A DNA stretch of 64,000 nt from Tetragenococcus halophilus subsp. halophilus DSM 20339 (lineage in GTDB: Bacteria; Bacillota; Bacilli; Lactobacillales; Enterococcaceae), in contig NZ_PXYA01000002.1 in NCBI RefSeq assembly GCF_003841405.1, positions 372,001 to 436,000 of the forward strand, read 5' to 3'. The notes under the pieces are model-generated. The model saw nothing but the letters and a program-made list of their open reading frames with translations. It ran no database searches and was not told where the DNA came from. A program made the position numbers and the translations under genes. This document shows positions 55,606 to 64,000 of this stretch, one piece after another. Each line of letters opens with the position of its first letter. Position 1 is the stretch's first letter.

Positions 55606-56055
55606 GACATCCAAGTACAACGAGCAACAACAAAAGGTTACGACGCTGGTAAAAAAATCTCGGGGATTAAGCGCCACCTGGCAGTTGATATCAATGGTTT
55701 TCCGCAGGCCATTCACATGACGCGAGCGAACGTCTCTGATCGAGACGGGGCCAGTGCAATGATCGCTTTACATGCCATGCATTTACGCCAGGTTCAAAAT
55801 GTCTTAGTCGATGGTGGTTATTCAGGCGTTAATTTTCAGCTCGATGTGGCAAGTAATTTAAACGCAACCGTGCAGGTTGCGAAGCGTAGTGAGTTGCATC
55901 GATTCGAAGTCATGCCCCAACGTTGGGTAGTTGAACGTTCCTTTAGTTGGTTAGAGAATTGTCGGCGACTTTGGAAAAGTTGTGAGCGTCAATTAACCAC
56001 CAGTCTGCAAATGGTTGTTTTGACGTTTTTAGCACTGTTACTCAAGAGATTTTAG
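55606..56055 (+). pseudogene. IS5-family transposase, C-terminal remnant
   Basis: The frame opens after a TAA and reads ATTKGYDAGKKISGIKRH, then AVDINGFPQAIHMTRANVSD, FVDGGYSG-like LVDGGYSGVNF and RWVVERSFSWLENCRRL with the final glutamate of the DDE triad. The N-terminal half is missing. IS5 transposases of this type need both halves, so this copy is dead. No left inverted repeat was found. Confidence 0.85.
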
Positions 56056-56130
56056 ACAGCCTCTTAGGAAAACACATCTTGAAATAATACGGATTACTGG
56101 TAGAATTATATCTGTACTATATAATGTCAC

Positions 56131-56206
56131 GGCGATATTGGTGAAGCTTGGTTAACACAGCGGTTTGTGGATCCGTCACGCGCGGGTTCGAATCCCGCAT
56201 ATCGCC
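56131..56206 (+). tRNA. tRNA-His (anticodon GTG)
   Basis: A 76-nt cloverleaf has the 8-bp acceptor GGCGATAT/ATATCGCC that includes the histidine-specific G-1 paired with C73. The D arm is GTG/CAC, the anticodon loop TTGTGGA (GTG, reading CAC/CAT), and the T arm GCGGG-TTCGAAT-CCCGC. A TATAAT box is at 56120-56125. It stands among mobile elements, not in a tRNA or rRNA cluster. Confidence 0.88.
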
Positions 56207-56212
56207 CTTTTG

Positions 56213-56245
56213 AAGCTTTGGAGGAGAGCTACTCCAAAGCTTTTT
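56213..56245 (+). terminator. Terminator after tRNA-His
   Basis: AAGCTTTGGAG pairs with CTCCAAAGCTT, followed by TTTT. It directly follows the tRNA. Confidence 0.8.
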
Positions 56246-56287
56246 ATTAAGTCTTTAGACCGGGTTGAGCTCGCGTAGCGTGCGAAA

Positions 56288-58157
56288 ATCGAGTAGGTGA
56301 CTAGCCATTAATTGGCTAGTCGACCTCTCACACCACCGTACGTACGGTTCCGTATACGGCGGTTCAATATCTTGCGTAAGCAGACTCTACCAAGGCGCTT
56401 AGTGAAACTAAGCCCCATCGGTGGAGTCTTTCGTTTGTAAGTGTCCGATGAACTTCAGACGTTTTGGACAGTCGCCAATATTTCTTTCTAGAGGATCCGA
56501 TTTTCTTGGCGCCGTTTAAATCTAAACCATAAGACAATAACTTCGTTATTTTCGTTTTGGGAACTTTCCAACGTTTGAGGATCAGCTGCCTGATGCGGTG
56601 ATGTAACCATGGTTCAATTTCCTTTTGAATAAAACCTCGAATAAATCCCAATCCGAAATAGCCTATCCAGCCACGCGTGACTTGATTGATTTCCTCTATG
56701 ATCGTTCGAAAATCACCCGCACGCTTACGGCTTGTTCGACGTTTCAATTCGGCTTTGAATTTCTTCTTGGCTTCTTTGGTAGGGATAAAACGACAGGTGC
56801 CATTGACTTTCATTATCAGACAGCTCAAGAATTTTAAACGCGTTGGTGCCCCACTTGACTCTTGTCTTGATTAACAATGAGTTTAAGATCTTTTTCAATG
56901 AAACGGGTCACACTTTTTAACACTCGTTCGCCCGCACGTTTTGACTTGACATAGATGACGAAGTCATCGGCATAACGAACAAATTGGTGTCCTCTTTTCT
57001 CAAGTTCTTTATCCAGTTCATGTAAGTAAATATTACAGAGAAGAGGCGATAAGACCGCCCCTTGAGGTGCACCCGACTTTCTTTCTACGTATTCGCTAGA
57101 CAGGTTAATCACACCACTCGTCAAGAACTTACGAATAACCTTGAGAATTGCCTTATCTTGAATAAACTGCTCTAAGTGATACATGAGCTTGTCATGATTT
57201 AGTGTGTCAAAGCATTGTTTCAAGTCACAATCGACCACCACTTTATAGCCTTCCTCATAATAAGCGACACATTGCTTCAAAGCAGTGTGTGTTCCCTTAT
57301 TCGGGCGAAATCCGTGGCTTTGTGGAAGAAAGTATGGGTCAATGATGGGCTCAATGACTTGTCGAATCGCTTGTTGAACTACGCGATCACGCGCACATGG
57401 GATTCCCAATTGGCGTTTTTCACCATTGGGTTTCGGTATTTCGACTTGTTTGACCGGTTGTGGCTGGTAGGTCCCTTGAAGCAATTTCTGCCTTAGTGGC
57501 GCATACAACTTCTCAATGTGGTCTTCTACTTCATCCACAGCCATACCATCGACACCAGCGGCTCCTTTATTACGTCGGACCCTTGTTGCGGCTGTCTTAA
57601 GATTTTCTTTTCTTACAACGGACTTCATCAAAGATGAAGACTTACGATACATTTCTTTCATTTCTCCTAGAGGATAACTCGACACATCTACATACGCTTT
57701 CAGGTTCCACCTTATCCCTCTGTAGATTGCCAACCTTATGGTTGTTTTCTGTCTTCTTTGCTTCCTCTAACCTCCAATCTATACTTTGTATGAATATTGT
57801 TCGGTCCTTCGGTACATTTTCCCTACTATGACCTCAGCTGACTTCTATCTATTCGTTATTACTACGACAGCTGTCGCTAGATAGATATCCTCGGGTAAGG
57901 AGTGATAACCTTCCACTCATGCCGCTGCCTCATTTACTGTATGGGGTTCGGGCAGTATTGGACTTTGCTTTGTTTGGCAAGCTCATCCGTCCCAATCCAG
58001 CCTTCCTATGAGGTTTCTGTTCGTCAGCGCGAGTGTTTGCCTCCAGCTTCCTTCAGATTCCACTTCGCAGTGGACACCCTTGCTTTTGGCTAACAGTTCC
58101 TACTGCCAAGCCTGTAGTGGACTTTCACCACCAAGTTATCGCCCATGCCGAGCGCAC
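56288..58157 (-). mobile_element. Group II intron, probably class C
   Basis: The 5' end on the minus strand begins GTGCGCTCGGCATGGGCGAT, typical of group II intron 5' ends, at 58157. The 3' end, at about 56288, has domain V-like GCCGTATACGG/CCGTACGTACGG and domain VI-like GGTCGACTAGCC/GGCTAGTC with the final AT. The 1.87-kb intron encodes a reverse transcriptase, now frameshifted. Its 5' exon is a hairpin followed by TTTTTTG, the site type used by class C introns. The 3' end position is approximate. Confidence 0.8.
56364..57661 (-). pseudogene. ltrA: Group II intron reverse transcriptase/maturase, frameshifted
   Basis: The protein would copy and help splice the intron. The N-terminal frame starts near MKEMYRKSSSLMKSVVRKEN (57661 or 57652) with fingers-palm motifs and the catalytic RYADDFVIY. 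The frame ends at 56834 after DKSQVGHQRV. One G is missing in a G-run near 56848: the expected SQVGAPTRLKFLS continues in another frame into the maturase part (56364-56828, TRGWIGYFGLGF, KRWKVPKTK). The intron is therefore not self-mobile unless the base is a sequencing error. Confidence 0.88.
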
Positions 58158-58873
58158 CAAAAAACCACCCGCTATGCGGGTGGAAAGGAAAAAGTTATAC
58201 TAAAAAATCTCTTCACTAGCGTTACAATGTAGTTGTTCAGGCTACATGGTAATGAAAGGAAGAGATTCAGTTGGCTAACAAAGCAAATAGTTTAGCCCAT
58301 ACAAAATGGTTATGCAAATACCATATTGTATTCACCCCCAAGTATAGAAGAAAAATTGTTTATAATCAATACAGAGCAAGTCTACAAGAGATTATCAAAA
58401 GATTGTGCAGTTATAAAGGTGTAGAAATCCTAGAAGGACATATGATGCCCGATCATGTTCACTTGCTCGTAAGTATACCACCGAAGATAAGTATTTCTAG
58501 CTTTATGGGGTATTTAAAAGGAAAAAGCGCCATGATGATGTTTGATAAACATGCCAATTTGAAGTACAAATTTGGGAATCGTCATTTTTGGGCAGAAGGT
58601 TATTATGTGAGCACAGTGGGTCTTAATGAGGCAACCATCAAGAAATATATTCAAGAGCAAGAAAAACATGATATGGCCTTAGATAAACTAAGTGTTCGAG
58701 AATATGCAGACCCTTTTAAGGGTTAGAGAGTGATAAAAACACCTCTTGAGAGGTAGCAAAAGCGACAAAACCAGTGTGGCTTGAACAAAGTGAAAGCCAG
58801 CGCCTTGAGACGCTGGCTAGTATTGGGGGCTTATAGCCCCAGAGCAAACCACCCTTTTGAAGGGTGGTTATGA
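58158..58873. mobile_element. IS200/IS605-type element with terminal hairpins
   Basis: The left hairpin CCACCCGCTATGCGGGTGG (58165-58183) and the right hairpin AACCACCC-GGGTGGTT (58847-58869) share ACCACCC and flank a single tnpA gene. The structure suits the single-strand IS200/IS605 mechanism. Several other small hairpins (CAGCG/CGCTG, GGGGGC/GCCCC) lie near the right end. The group II intron abuts the left hairpin. Ends are approximate. Confidence 0.75.
58271..58726 (+). CDS. tnpA: IS200/IS605-family transposase TnpA
   Basis: This 151-residue Y1 HUH transposase uses a tyrosine to cut and join single-stranded DNA. The HUH motif is HVHLL in MMPDHVHLLVSIP, and the nucleophile tyrosine lies in GYYVSTVGLN (near 117). 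Frame and length are complete. GAAAGGAAGAGATTC precedes the start, an alternative TTG at 58271. Confidence 0.9.
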   Translation: MANKANSLAHTKWLCKYHIVFTPKYRRKIVYNQYRASLQEIIKRLCSYKGVEILEGHMMPDHVHLLVSIPPKISISSFMGYLKGKSAMMMFDKHANLKYKFGNRHFWAEGYYVSTVGLNEATIKKYIQEQEKHDMALDKLSVREYADPFKG

Positions 58874-58943
58874 TGTGCATACGAAAAGGGGGCCAACCGG
58901 AATGCTGTGTCAACTCTATCATCATTAGATCTTTAGGTTCTGT

Positions 58944-60585
58944 CTAAGTGTAAAATTTATTGAGGTATCCTCTAGACGAATAAAAAAGAAACCGTTACTC
59001 TATTCATTGGGCTAACAGGCACTAATGAACAAAGGCGGTTTCTTATGGATTCTATTGTAACAGATTTAGTGGAAGTAATGAAGAAGGAAACGAATTTTTT
59101 AGCAAGAGAAAGAGCCATGATGATCTTTTTTACACAACTTATAGCGACCATTACCCAACTAGCTTTTCAAACGCTTGATGAAGAAATTTGTGCGCAATGT
59201 AAGAAAGAAGGCTTTCGCGTCGATCGTAAAAGCGAAAGAACCATCACCTTCTTGTTTGGTCCCGTGACCTATGTTCGTCGACGAATGAAAAATCAAGCCA
59301 ATGTCATTCGTTACCCCTTAGATGAATTTCTAGGGATTCGAAAAGGTCTTCGTTATAGTTCGCTCGTCCTGCGAAACGTGGCTCAATTAGGCAGTAACAT
59401 GGTCTATCGTCATGTTTCTCAAGCGATCGACTGTTTAACTTCTTGGCAGATGAGTCATCAAAATGTGCAACAATTGGTGGTTAAAACGGGAGAATTCATC
59501 CAAGCCAGAAGCACGCATGAAAGTCGTTATGACGGTGTGATCACCAAGAAAAAAGTGCCTTATTTATATCTGGAAGGAGACGGCGTAAAGATCAACGGAC
59601 AGAAGAAACAATCCCTTGAAGTTCACCGTTTTCAAGTGTGTGAAGGCAGCCAGAAAGTCGGCAATCGCTCGGAAATGATTGCCCCGCACTTTGTGAGTCA
59701 TCTGAATCGACAAAAAGCATACAAAGAAATGATGGCCTATCTTCAAGCCTATTATGATTTACGTCATACCATTGTCATTTCCAATAGTGACGGCGGTTCG
59801 GGTTATGAAAAAGCAGTGTTTGATGAACTGGCTTTAGGTTGTTTGCGTCATGAACACTTCCGTGATCGATACCATGTCCATCGGAAAATCAAGGAACGAA
59901 TGGCTTTTGTTCCCCAACTCCAACATCGAATGATTCGAGCGATTGAACATTATGATTGGCAAGCAGTCCAGCTGGTTTTAGATACTTCGGAAAGCTTGAT
60001 TGAAGAAAAGGAGGCCGAAGCGTTAGAACATTTACGTTTACTGCATCACTATCTTCAAAGAAGTTGGCCTTATTTAAAATCATTGAAAGCACGAGGAATC
60101 AGGGACCCTAAAGCTTGTATTGGCACGATCGAAAGTACCCATCGGAAAATCACCTATCGCATGAAACGCCAAGGTCGTTTGTGGACAACAACCGGCGCCC
60201 AAGCCATGATTCGTGTCATTGATAGTTTAAGAAACCAAGAATTGGAAGGTTGGTTGAACCAATACGAAGCCCTTCCGGACGACGTCGTCGCTCAAGAAAA
60301 ACGTTGGCACGCTATGAAACGTTGGGTACAGAAAAAGCCTCGTTTCCAAGCTCATGAAGGTGCATTTAAAGGACAGATTGGCGAAGGAAAAGCGAAAAGT
60401 GCGCCTTTAGGCCAATTCGCCAAAGGACTGAATCAATTAATAATGACCCCGAATGTTCTCTAATAAAAACTTGTTTTTGTTAGAGAGGATGAGGGCAAAC
60501 CGAATGAAAGTGAGGTTGAAAAATAACTTTGTGTCTGCCCCAAAAGACGGTTTTTTTATTCAACCTCAATAAACTTGACACATAC
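58944..60585. mobile_element. ISLre2-type element inserted in the IS6-type left end
   Basis: The 23-bp imperfect inverted repeat (19 of 23 match) begins CTAAGTGTAAAATTTATTG on the left and GTATGTGTCAAGTTTATTG on the complement of the right. A 9-bp direct repeat AGGTTCTGT flanks both ends (58935-58943, 60586-60594), as expected for this family. The duplicated site includes the first eight bases of the IS6-type end. The 1642-bp element has one intact transposase gene. Confidence 0.88.
59045..60463 (+). CDS. ISLre2-family transposase
   Basis: This 472-residue protein belongs to the UPF0236/ISLre2 family of DDE-type transposases. Typical parts are LFGPVTYVRRRM, YLEGDGVKINGQ, ISNSDGGSGYEKAVF, RDRYHVHRKIKERM and the C-terminal TIESTHRKITYRMKRQGR. 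The gene starts after a GGCGGTTTCTT spacer. Its frame is intact. Confidence 0.9.
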   Translation: MDSIVTDLVEVMKKETNFLARERAMMIFFTQLIATITQLAFQTLDEEICAQCKKEGFRVDRKSERTITFLFGPVTYVRRRMKNQANVIRYPLDEFLGIRKGLRYSSLVLRNVAQLGSNMVYRHVSQAIDCLTSWQMSHQNVQQLVVKTGEFIQARSTHESRYDGVITKKKVPYLYLEGDGVKINGQKKQSLEVHRFQVCEGSQKVGNRSEMIAPHFVSHLNRQKAYKEMMAYLQAYYDLRHTIVISNSDGGSGYEKAVFDELALGCLRHEHFRDRYHVHRKIKERMAFVPQLQHRMIRAIEHYDWQAVQLVLDTSESLIEEKEAEALEHLRLLHHYLQRSWPYLKSLKARGIRDPKACIGTIESTHRKITYRMKRQGRLWTTTGAQAMIRVIDSLRNQELEGWLNQYEALPDDVVAQEKRWHAMKRWVQKKPRFQAHEGAFKGQIGEGKAKSAPLGQFAKGLNQLIMTPNVL

Positions 60586-60586
60586 A

Positions 60587-61394
60587 GGTTCTGTTGCAAA
60601 GTTTTCCCAAAAATCTATTTTAGTGTAAAATTGAGAAAAAAGACAGAGAGGACAGAGTAATGAATCATTTTAAAGGCAAACAATTCAAAAAAGACGTCAT
60701 TATTGTCGCTGTTGGTTACTACCTGCGTTACAATCTAAGCTATCGTGAAGTTCAGGAATTGTTATATGATCGTGGAATAAATGTGTGTCATACTACGATT
60801 TATCGTTGAGTGCAAGAGTACAGCAAAGTCCTCTATTATCTTTGGAAGAAGAAAAATAGACAATCCTTCTATTCATGGAAAATGGACGAAACCTATATCA
60901 AAATTAAGGGACGTTGGCATTATCTTTATCGTGCAATTGATGCGGACGGCTTAACCTTAGATATCTGGTTACGAAAGAAACGGGATACGCAAGCAGCCTA
61001 TGCTTTCTTAAAACGACTCCATAAACAGTTTGGTGAGCCGAAAGCAATTGTGACCGATAAAGCACCTTCTCTTGGCTCCGCCTTTAGAAAGTTACAGAGT
61101 GTGGGTTTATATACTAAGACAGAGCACCGAACTGTGAAGTATCTTAACAATTTAATAGAACAAGACCATCGACCTATTAAACGACGAAATAAATTTTATC
61201 AAAGTCTCCGTACAGCCTCTTCCACGATTAAGGGCATGGAGACCATTCGAGGAATATATAAAAAGAACCGAAGAAATGGAACGCTCTTCGGCTTTTCGGT
61301 GTCTACTGAAATCAAGGTATTAATGGGAATAACAGCCTAAGATATTTAGAGTTCAGAGAGGGCGCGTTTGATTTTCAAACTTCGCAACAGAACC
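60587..61394. mobile_element. IS6-type insertion sequence, transposase broken
   Basis: Terminal repeats GGTTCTGTTGCAAAGTTT (left) and its near complement AAACTTCGCAACAGAACC (right) identify an IS6/IS1216-type element of 808 bp. Its transposase gene has an in-frame stop. Insertion of ISLre2 eight bases into the left repeat separates the end from its original flank, AGGTTCTG being duplicated. Confidence 0.88.
60660..61340 (+). pseudogene. IS6-family transposase with TGA nonsense codon
   Basis: The 226-codon frame starts MNHFKGKQFKKDVIIVAVGY and reaches TTIYR, where TGA (60807-60809) replaces the usual tryptophan codon of YRWVQEYSK. The rest, beginning with a GTG, carries the DDE catalytic residues in WKMDETYIKIKG, AIVTDKAPS and NLIEQDHRPIK. 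The C-terminal part alone (177 codons) lacks the HTH region. The element is probably immobile unless acted on in trans. Confidence 0.88.
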
Positions 61395-61431
61395 AAAAGC
61401 CGTAACCCCAAATTGAGTTACGACTTTATGA

Positions 61432-64000
61432 TTAATTTTTTCTTGGATAAGTTAAACGAATTAAACTACTATTCATTGCTGGAATTAAGAAGACTAGTAT
61501 AACCAGACCACTAATTACCCCAACAGCAACTTGTGTCAAGGTCAGAACTCCTGCTGGAATTAAGGCAGCAAATGTTCCCCCTAGGATAATTGCAGCTGAA
61601 ATTACCACCGTTCCAATAATTCCTGCTGATTTAACAATTCGATCTCCAGCATCCTCGTTATCAAATTCACGGTACTTCATCATCAAGAAGATACTGTAAT
61701 CTACTCCAAGGGCAACCAACATTACAAAGGTGAAGAAAGGTACATTCCATCCTAATAGATTTTCCCCAAGGAATGTACTACTAATAAAGCGTGTAATTCC
61801 TAGTCCACCTACGTATGCTAGTAGCAATGAAGCAATGATATAGAATGGTTGTAAGATAGAGCGCGTTACTAACATCAATGCAAGTGTAATGCCAACTAAC
61901 ATAATTACTGCACTACGTAAGAAATCTTGATTAGCAATACTTGATTTATCAGAAGTTTCAGAAGTCTGACCGCCAATCGAAACGGAAGCTTTCTTCAATG
62001 AGGTTCCCTTGATATTGTTGTTAATCATCGTTTGCAGACTTTCAACTTTTTTAATCGACTTAGCAGTTAATGGATCTGAATCTAAGACCACCGTGATCTT
62101 AGCGGCCTTTTTATTTGAAGATAAGTAGACATCTTCTGAATCTTTAAATGTATCACTTTCTAACACTGCTTTAGGCACAAATAATGTGTTAGATGCAGAT
62201 GAATCTTGAAGTTCTTTCAAGTAATTATTGGATTCAGATAGCCCGTCATTTAGTTTACCAACGCTGCCACCAGCGGTTGCCATTTTTTGTTGTTGTTCCT
62301 TAAGTTCATTTCCAAGAGTTTGAGCATCATTACCGATTGCTTGGGTATAAGTGGCAATTGCTTGAAGGCGAGTTTGCATTGAACTTACTGAAGCCATTTC
62401 TTGGCTAGCTGCTCCAGAAAGAATCGTCATTTGTGTTTGTGATAATGGTTGACCAGCCGCTGCCATCTTTTGTTGTAAGGCCGTCATCAATTGTTGACCA
62501 CTTACAGAGCTACCACTAGTTGATTGGATACTCTTCAACTCTTGCCCAATTAAGGTCGCCTTAGCACCGATATCTTCAAGTTGACTAGCATCAAAATCTC
62601 CACCAGTTAAACCTTTTTGAAGTTCTTTTAAGCCCGCTTGAGCCTTGCTTGTTTGGGAAGTCAACGTCTTCAATTGATCATTAACATAAAGCTGATCTAA
62701 CTTATCGCCACCTGGTTGAGTAACTGATGCAACCGTCTTGATTCCATCAATACCTTTAATTTGGTTGGTTAAGTTATCAATAACTCTTAAATCACTTTCA
62801 TTATCAAGCTTGTGACTGCTCTTGATATAGATGGTAGTAGGTTCCGCTGTTCCTTTGCTAAAGTGCTTTTGCACCGTCTTAAATCCTTGCTTAGCAGAAT
62901 AATTAGCTGGTAGTTCAACGACTGTATCATAATTAAGTTTATTGTTATAAGTTAACAGCATTGGAATTGCTAAAATTACGATGATGCCTAAAGCAATCAA
63001 TGGATTTTTAGCTGAGTGTCCTGAAAGCCAATCCCACAACTTACTGTGATTTGATTCTTTTGAATTATGACTAGGCCAGAATACCTTATTCCCGAGTAGT
63101 GACATAAAGAAGGGGTTAACGGTCAATAATGCTAGTAGTAAAATAGCAACCCCAATTCCAACCCCCGTTGCCGAACGGTAAATGGAAAACTTAGCCAATG
63201 CTAAAGTCAAGAATCCTAATAGAACGGTACTTCCTGAATAAAGAATCGTTTTCCCTGCCACCTTAAGTGAATGCTTCGTGGCAGTTTCTTTATCCATCCC
63301 CTCAATCAAATCATTCTTGAATTGGTTATAGAGTAAGATATTGTAATCCGTCCCGATTCCAAACATAACAACGACCATGAAAACTTGGGTAAAGTTTGAA
63401 ATCGTAAATCCTGCATATTTAGCTAAATTCATCACTGCTGATAAAGCGACGATGAAAGATAGTCCAACAGTTCCTAAAGAAATTAAAGGAACAATTGGGG
63501 AACGGAAGACTAGAATTAGCACAATCAAAATGAAGACGATGGCAATAACTTCAGTCTTTTTAAGACCCTCTTCAATGGCTACCGAGAAATCATCATTTAA
63601 GATATCACTACCAGTTACGTAAGTTTTCACTCCGCTCGTCTTAACTTCTTTAACCAGCTTTTGATTCATCTTCCGCACTGAATCCCGCTTACCTACATCT
63701 AGTTGCACTATCTGGGTTGATTTATCTTTTGAAATTAATTGCTTCTTAGTTGCCTCACTATCGTTAGGAGCAGTAACTCCTTTAATATCATACTTAGATT
63801 TATTATCTTTGATTTTATCAATAGTGTCATTAATACGATCTTTTTGCTTATGGGTTAAGGCTTGGTCACCATTATTAAAGACCAAAACGACCTGGCGCGT
63901 ATTGCTAATTTTGTGGCCCCAATCTTTTTGGATGGTTTTAGCAACTTGGCTTTTAGCCGTATCCGGAATTTTGGTTTGACCTTTTTCAGCTACTAAGCTA
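61432..64000 (-). CDS. MMPL/RND-family membrane transporter, partial
   Basis: About 856 codons are visible and the frame continues beyond the right edge; the codons near 63890-64000 read LVAEKGQTKIPDTAKSQVA, so the shown part is internal. The protein has two halves of transmembrane helices with large extracytoplasmic loops. Typical MMPL features are GTDYNILLYNQF, VDYSIFLMMKYREF and the Gly-rich helices that follow. Such transporters export lipids, drugs or peptides; the substrate is not known. Base use and family style look like Lactobacillus rather than the core genes, which suggests transfer. Confidence 0.8.
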   Translation of the reverse strand, partial: SLVAEKGQTKIPDTAKSQVAKTIQKDWGHKISNTRQVVLVFNNGDQALTHKQKDRINDTIDKIKDNKSKYDIKGVTAPNDSEATKKQLISKDKSTQIVQLDVGKRDSVRKMNQKLVKEVKTSGVKTYVTGSDILNDDFSVAIEEGLKKTEVIAIVFILIVLILVFRSPIVPLISLGTVGLSFIVALSAVMNLAKYAGFTISNFTQVFMVVVMFGIGTDYNILLYNQFKNDLIEGMDKETATKHSLKVAGKTILYSGSTVLLGFLTLALAKFSIYRSATGVGIGVAILLLALLTVNPFFMSLLGNKVFWPSHNSKESNHSKLWDWLSGHSAKNPLIALGIIVILAIPMLLTYNNKLNYDTVVELPANYSAKQGFKTVQKHFSKGTAEPTTIYIKSSHKLDNESDLRVIDNLTNQIKGIDGIKTVASVTQPGGDKLDQLYVNDQLKTLTSQTSKAQAGLKELQKGLTGGDFDASQLEDIGAKATLIGQELKSIQSTSGSSVSGQQLMTALQQKMAAAGQPLSQTQMTILSGAASQEMASVSSMQTRLQAIATYTQAIGNDAQTLGNELKEQQQKMATAGGSVGKLNDGLSESNNYLKELQDSSASNTLFVPKAVLESDTFKDSEDVYLSSNKKAAKITVVLDSDPLTAKSIKKVESLQTMINNNIKGTSLKKASVSIGGQTSETSDKSSIANQDFLRSAVIMLVGITLALMLVTRSILQPFYIIASLLLAYVGGLGITRFISSTFLGENLLGWNVPFFTFVMLVALGVDYSIFLMMKYREFDNEDAGDRIVKSAGIIGTVVISAAIILGGTFAALIPAGVLTLTQVAVGVISGLVILVFLIPAMNSSLIRLTYPRKN

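Noticed and set aside
56364-57661. Defence-type reverse transcriptase (retron or DGR)
   Set aside because: The maturase-like C-terminus and the intron RNA ends show that it is a group II intron protein.
58716-58925. 69-codon minus-strand frame at the right end of the IS200-type element
   Set aside because: It lies over the terminal hairpins and has no features of a protein.
1-64000. CRISPR array or complete prophage
   Set aside because: No regularly spaced repeats with unique spacers were seen, and no phage structural or packaging genes.

Overview
The window looks like a low-GC Gram-positive chromosome from the Lactobacillales, most likely the family Enterococcaceae and plausibly Tetragenococcus. 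This is an inference from gene order and style, not a database match. It rests on the ddl-murF-cshA order, the tdk-prfA-prmC-tsaC-glyA-upp run, rodA beside a Spx-like gene and gcvH, yhaM-yhaN-yhaO, murT-gatD, and a very acidic PrsA that would suit a halophile.

From 1 to about 50.1 kb the content is mostly core. Left to right: cshA (cut by the window edge), murF, ddl, a YqxD-family gene, a VanX-like peptidase and a TraX-like membrane protein; udk followed by a candidate structured RNA; rplY behind an attenuator-like leader; gcvH, a Spx-like gene and rodA; tRNA-Thr; the upp to tdk run with a DnaA-box-like cluster in one gap; two GNAT genes; hsp20 under a CIRCE operator; recQ; lepB; ktrB; murT-gatD; an EIIA gene and a cre-controlled maltose phosphorylase gene; manA; hit-ytxH-prsA; yhaM-N-O; and a DUF536-type gene. 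Two insertion sequences interrupt this part, an IS1380-type at 17.7-19.2 kb and an IS4-type at 21.9-23.4 kb. The second has rewritten the 3' end of lepB.

From 41.9 to 49.7 kb lies a leftward operon for a NAD-linked molybdenum formate dehydrogenase: mobA, fdhC, a mobB-like gene, a NuoE-like subunit, a NuoF-like subunit, fdhA and moeA, read from one good promoter. The NuoF-like gene carries an in-frame TAG, so the NADH-linked activity is probably lost unless the stop is read through.

From 50.1 kb to the right edge the DNA is accessory and plasmid-like. It begins with an IS4-type element without target duplication, then a partition module (frameshifted parA, small DNA-binding protein, AATATGC-type repeats), a serine resolvase, a truncated ABC permease, a type I toxin-antitoxin locus with a 29-residue holin-like toxin, an IS5 remnant and a tRNA-His. 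A nest of mobile elements follows: a group II intron beside the terminator-like hairpin of an IS200/IS605 element, and an ISLre2 element inside the end of a broken IS6-type element. An MMPL transporter gene runs off the right edge. The simplest reading is a plasmid, or part of one, joined to the chromosome through insertion sequences.

The least explained items are the RNA candidate after udk, the terminator/antiterminator leader of rplY, the three-tier inverted repeat at 41.8 kb and the phased ACCTnAGG repeats at the DUF536 promoter. No CRISPR array, rRNA gene or complete prophage was seen.
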